Source: a virus
Direction: 5' to 3' (one strand)
IMG/VR virus record: IMGVR_UViG_3300034104_001995
Coordinates: 1 to 36,639 of that record
DNA: 36,639 nt
Part shown: piece after piece, positions 34,994 through 36,639 of the stretch
Numbering within the stretch: position 1 is the stretch's first letter
Layout of the letters: every line of letters begins with the position of its first letter
The notes under the pieces: model-generated
Told to the model about the DNA's origin: nothing
Seen by the model: only the letters and a program-made list of their open reading frames with translations
The model's database searches: none
Program-made: the position numbers and the translations under genes

Positions 34994-36159
34994 TACAACT
35001 TCCAAACAGTTCCTGTAAAGTCTTTGTTCTTTTCTAAGGCAAAACAAACCAAACCAGGCTGGCTATCTTCGCCTGAGTTCAATCTCCACCAGTTAGATCC
35101 GTTGTCTAGGGTTGCAGCTTGAACCCAGAACCTAGATGTTCCTCTATTGGTTGAACCAAGTTCTTGCACTCTAAGGTGATGGAAGTGACCAGAAACCAGA
35201 ATTGTGGAAGCTGTAACAGGTTGCTTACCAAATGATTGCTTACGCCACCAGTCTGGGATGCCTTCAGGTCTGTTAGCTTGGTGTCCATGCACCATACCCA
35301 GAACATGGTAGGAATCTCCAAATATATCTAGGGCAAGTGATTCATCATGGGTCGCAGGTTCATGGAAAGTTATGTCAAGTCCAACTTCTTTACTCAACCT
35401 AGCAAGTGTTCTACCAATGTGAATACCCCAGTCATCCGTAGGAGTTCCAACTTTCTGTTTATTCACTCGGAACTGGCAATGATTACTTCCAACCGAAAGA
35501 TAAGTTATAGGAGCATACTTGGCTAATTCCTTTAGAGTTGACCAAGCCATGCTAGTAGCCACATCAACCTGTTGCTGAAGCGACATTGAATTTGTGGCGA
35601 GCTGGTGAAGATCTGCTGCGTTACCGAAATTTTCTATAACGTCACCTACATCACAGAATACGATCCGTTCTGGCTTTAGTTGCTTTACTTTTTGGACTAA
35701 CCGAACTTGTGTTTCAGCGACACGCAAAAACAATGCTTCAGTACCGCCCCTATGATCTACCTTGCCAACCTGAAGATCTGACCAAAGAACAACCAAAGCT
35801 TTACCAGAAGCCACAGGCTTAGGTGTTACAGGTTTAGTTTTCTTAGCCAACGAATAAAGCAAAGGCAAATCAAGTTTTGCGTTCTTCCTACGCCAGCGAA
35901 TACGAACAGCAGTCATCCACATAGGGTCAAGTGGAAAGGGTCTAGCAACCTGCCAGCGGCTAATTCTAGGCTCACCAACAATATCTATCTCGTCAGGATT
36001 TATCCCTGCATCACGCAAGAACCCCTCAATGTCAACAGGGTTATCGCCTTCAACGGCAGGAAGAGTAGCTTCACCGCCATCACCATCAAACACCACAGAC
36101 GGATGCCAGCCTTCAGGAGCTTGAACTTTAGGGGCAGGGGTACTTAGATTCTCCAACAT
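34993..36159 (-). CDS. Metallophosphoesterase (388 aa)
   Basis: After about 120 residues of N-terminal region, including an HTH-like piece (DIEGFLRDAGINPDEIDI), the calcineurin-type core appears: LVVLWSDLQVGKVDHRGG, VFCDVGDVIENFG, YLSVGSNHCQFR, MVHGHQANRP and SGHFHHLRVQ. These correspond to the metal-binding D, GD, GNH and GH.H motifs, with Q in place of the first His and S before NH. Phage proteins of this type are likely nucleases or phosphatases for DNA metabolism. ATG 36159 was chosen over an upstream TTG; GGAAAG is 8 nt before. Confidence 0.8.
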   Translation of the reverse strand: MLENLSTPAPKVQAPEGWHPSVVFDGDGGEATLPAVEGDNPVDIEGFLRDAGINPDEIDIVGEPRISRWQVARPFPLDPMWMTAVRIRWRRKNAKLDLPLLYSLAKKTKPVTPKPVASGKALVVLWSDLQVGKVDHRGGTEALFLRVAETQVRLVQKVKQLKPERIVFCDVGDVIENFGNAADLHQLATNSMSLQQQVDVATSMAWSTLKELAKYAPITYLSVGSNHCQFRVNKQKVGTPTDDWGIHIGRTLARLSKEVGLDITFHEPATHDESLALDIFGDSYHVLGMVHGHQANRPEGIPDWWRKQSFGKQPVTASTILVSGHFHHLRVQELGSTNRGTSRFWVQAATLDNGSNWWRLNSGEDSQPGLVCFALEKNKDFTGTVWKL

Positions 36160-36368
36160 GAGCAACGCTTTCCTGTATGGCTATCAACTGAATAACGGCT
36201 AACTTTTAGACCACGCTCATTTAGAGCAGTTGTAAGAGCAGAATTGTTCCACAAAGGAGATTCTAACGCCTCAACCAAAACTTTCCTATCTGCATCAGAT
36301 AGTTCCTGCAAAATAGTGCGTATCTTACAAGGGTACTGCCTAGTGCCTGGAGTAAGGTTTTCAAGCAT
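36144..36368 (-). CDS. Small HTH-like protein (74 aa)
   Basis: From MLENLTPGTRQYPCKIRTIL the protein goes on with LSDADRKVLVEALESPLW, ALTTALNERGLKVSRYSV and HTGKRCSCWRI. The two helices followed by a Ser-Arg turn and an H...CxC end resemble small DNA-binding proteins common in actinophages. It overlaps the phosphoesterase start by 16 nt and the junction gene by 8 nt. Function unknown, regulatory role possible. Confidence 0.68.
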   Translation of the reverse strand: MLENLTPGTRQYPCKIRTILQELSDADRKVLVEALESPLWNNSALTTALNERGLKVSRYSVDSHTGKRCSCWRI

Positions 36369-36564
36369 TAGGTTTCTCCAATAGGACAGGGCTAGTGATG
36401 TGATGGCATAGGTCACGAATGGTAGCCAAAATAACTGGGTGAGTTATAGTGTTAGCTTCCTCAATGACATCCGCTATCTTGTGTCTAACCAAATCAAAGT
36501 CATTAGACCACAGCAAGTTGTCATCCCTCAGTAGTTTTACTGCATCTTGCGCTTTGTTACTCAT
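36361..36564 (-). CDS. Hypothetical helical protein at the contig junction (67 aa)
   Basis: The protein MSNKAQDAVKLLRDDNLLWS continues NDFDLVRHKIADVIEEANTI and LATIRDLCHHITSPVLLEKPNA. It is helical and mildly acidic. The ATG at 36564 has AAGGAG six bases upstream and overlaps the stop of the membrane gene seen complete at 45-179. Its first codons are duplicated at 1-52 through the contig overlap. No family recognised. Confidence 0.65.
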   Translation of the reverse strand: MSNKAQDAVKLLRDDNLLWSNDFDLVRHKIADVIEEANTITHPVILATIRDLCHHITSPVLLEKPNA

Positions 36565-36639
36565 CTCTATCTCCTTCATCCTCGTAAGGATCTCGTGAAT
36601 CTATTACTCTTGCCATATAAAAAACTGTTACATAGCCGA
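36513..36639. repeat. Right copy of 127-bp terminal overlap
   Basis: Identical to bases 1-127. It contains the start of the 36361-36564 gene and the C-terminal part of the small membrane gene that is complete at 45-179. Confidence 0.95.

Noticed and set aside
36513-36639. True direct terminal repeats of the virion DNA
   Set aside because: The exact 127-base length fits an assembly overlap, and genes run through the junction without interruption.

Overview
The window is best read as the complete genome of an uncultured tailed (siphovirus-type) bacteriophage of an actinobacterium, assembled as a circle. Its first 127 bases are repeated exactly as its last 127 bases, so the unique length is about 36,512 bp and the gene at the right edge continues into the left edge. 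The evidence for an actinobacterial host is a WhiB-type iron-sulfur regulator and an RNA that resembles an actinobacterial tmRNA 5' end. The moderate GC content and gene mix resemble phages known from freshwater actinobacteria metagenomes, which is inference. I see no integrase, no CI-type repressor, no DNA polymerase and no replicative helicase. The phage looks lytic and seems to borrow host replication proteins. Almost every gene is on the minus strand; the only plus-strand gene is whiB.

Reading in the direction of transcription (high to low coordinates), the virion module runs from 27.1 kb to 5.9 kb. It holds small and large terminase, a tiny membrane protein, the portal, an unusually placed receptor-binding cassette (immunoglobulin-like protein, jelly-roll protein and a 1278-residue repeat fibre), two small coiled-coil proteins, the prohead protease, a terminator, a leader with tRNA-like folds, and the HK97-type major capsid protein. 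After another terminator come two glycosyltransferases and a nucleotidyltransferase, then the head-tail connector, tail terminator, tail tube, tail chaperones with a programmed -1 frameshift, tape measure, distal tail protein, and the lysis genes (M23 endolysin and two membrane proteins).

The recombination and replication module (5.6 to 0.9 kb) holds a YqaJ-type exonuclease, an ERF annealing protein, an HNH nuclease, a replication initiator with four iterons inside its own gene next to an AT-rich stretch (like lambda O and ori), an SSB-like protein and a RusA resolvase. A promoter at about 0.9 kb starts a chain of small genes that crosses the circle junction. It continues through a metallophosphoesterase, two DNA methyltransferases, an FmdB-type zinc ribbon, a secreted NlpC/P60 hydrolase and an HNH nuclease (36.5 to 32.3 kb), ending at a strong bidirectional terminator.

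The 32.1 to 27.4 kb accessory region begins at a consensus-like promoter and carries many very small genes, several of them Cys-rich or single-span membrane proteins. It is interrupted by a composite repeat array (29.2 to 29.43 kb) whose three parts have exact periods of 18, 5 and 11 bp. Genes are packed tightly, and very many junctions are TAATG or ATGA stop-start overlaps, which was used here to choose start codons. Items most worth follow-up are the minimal tmRNA-like RNA upstream of the capsid gene, the 18/5/11-bp array with its dispersed AACCRAA word, and the in-gene iteron origin.
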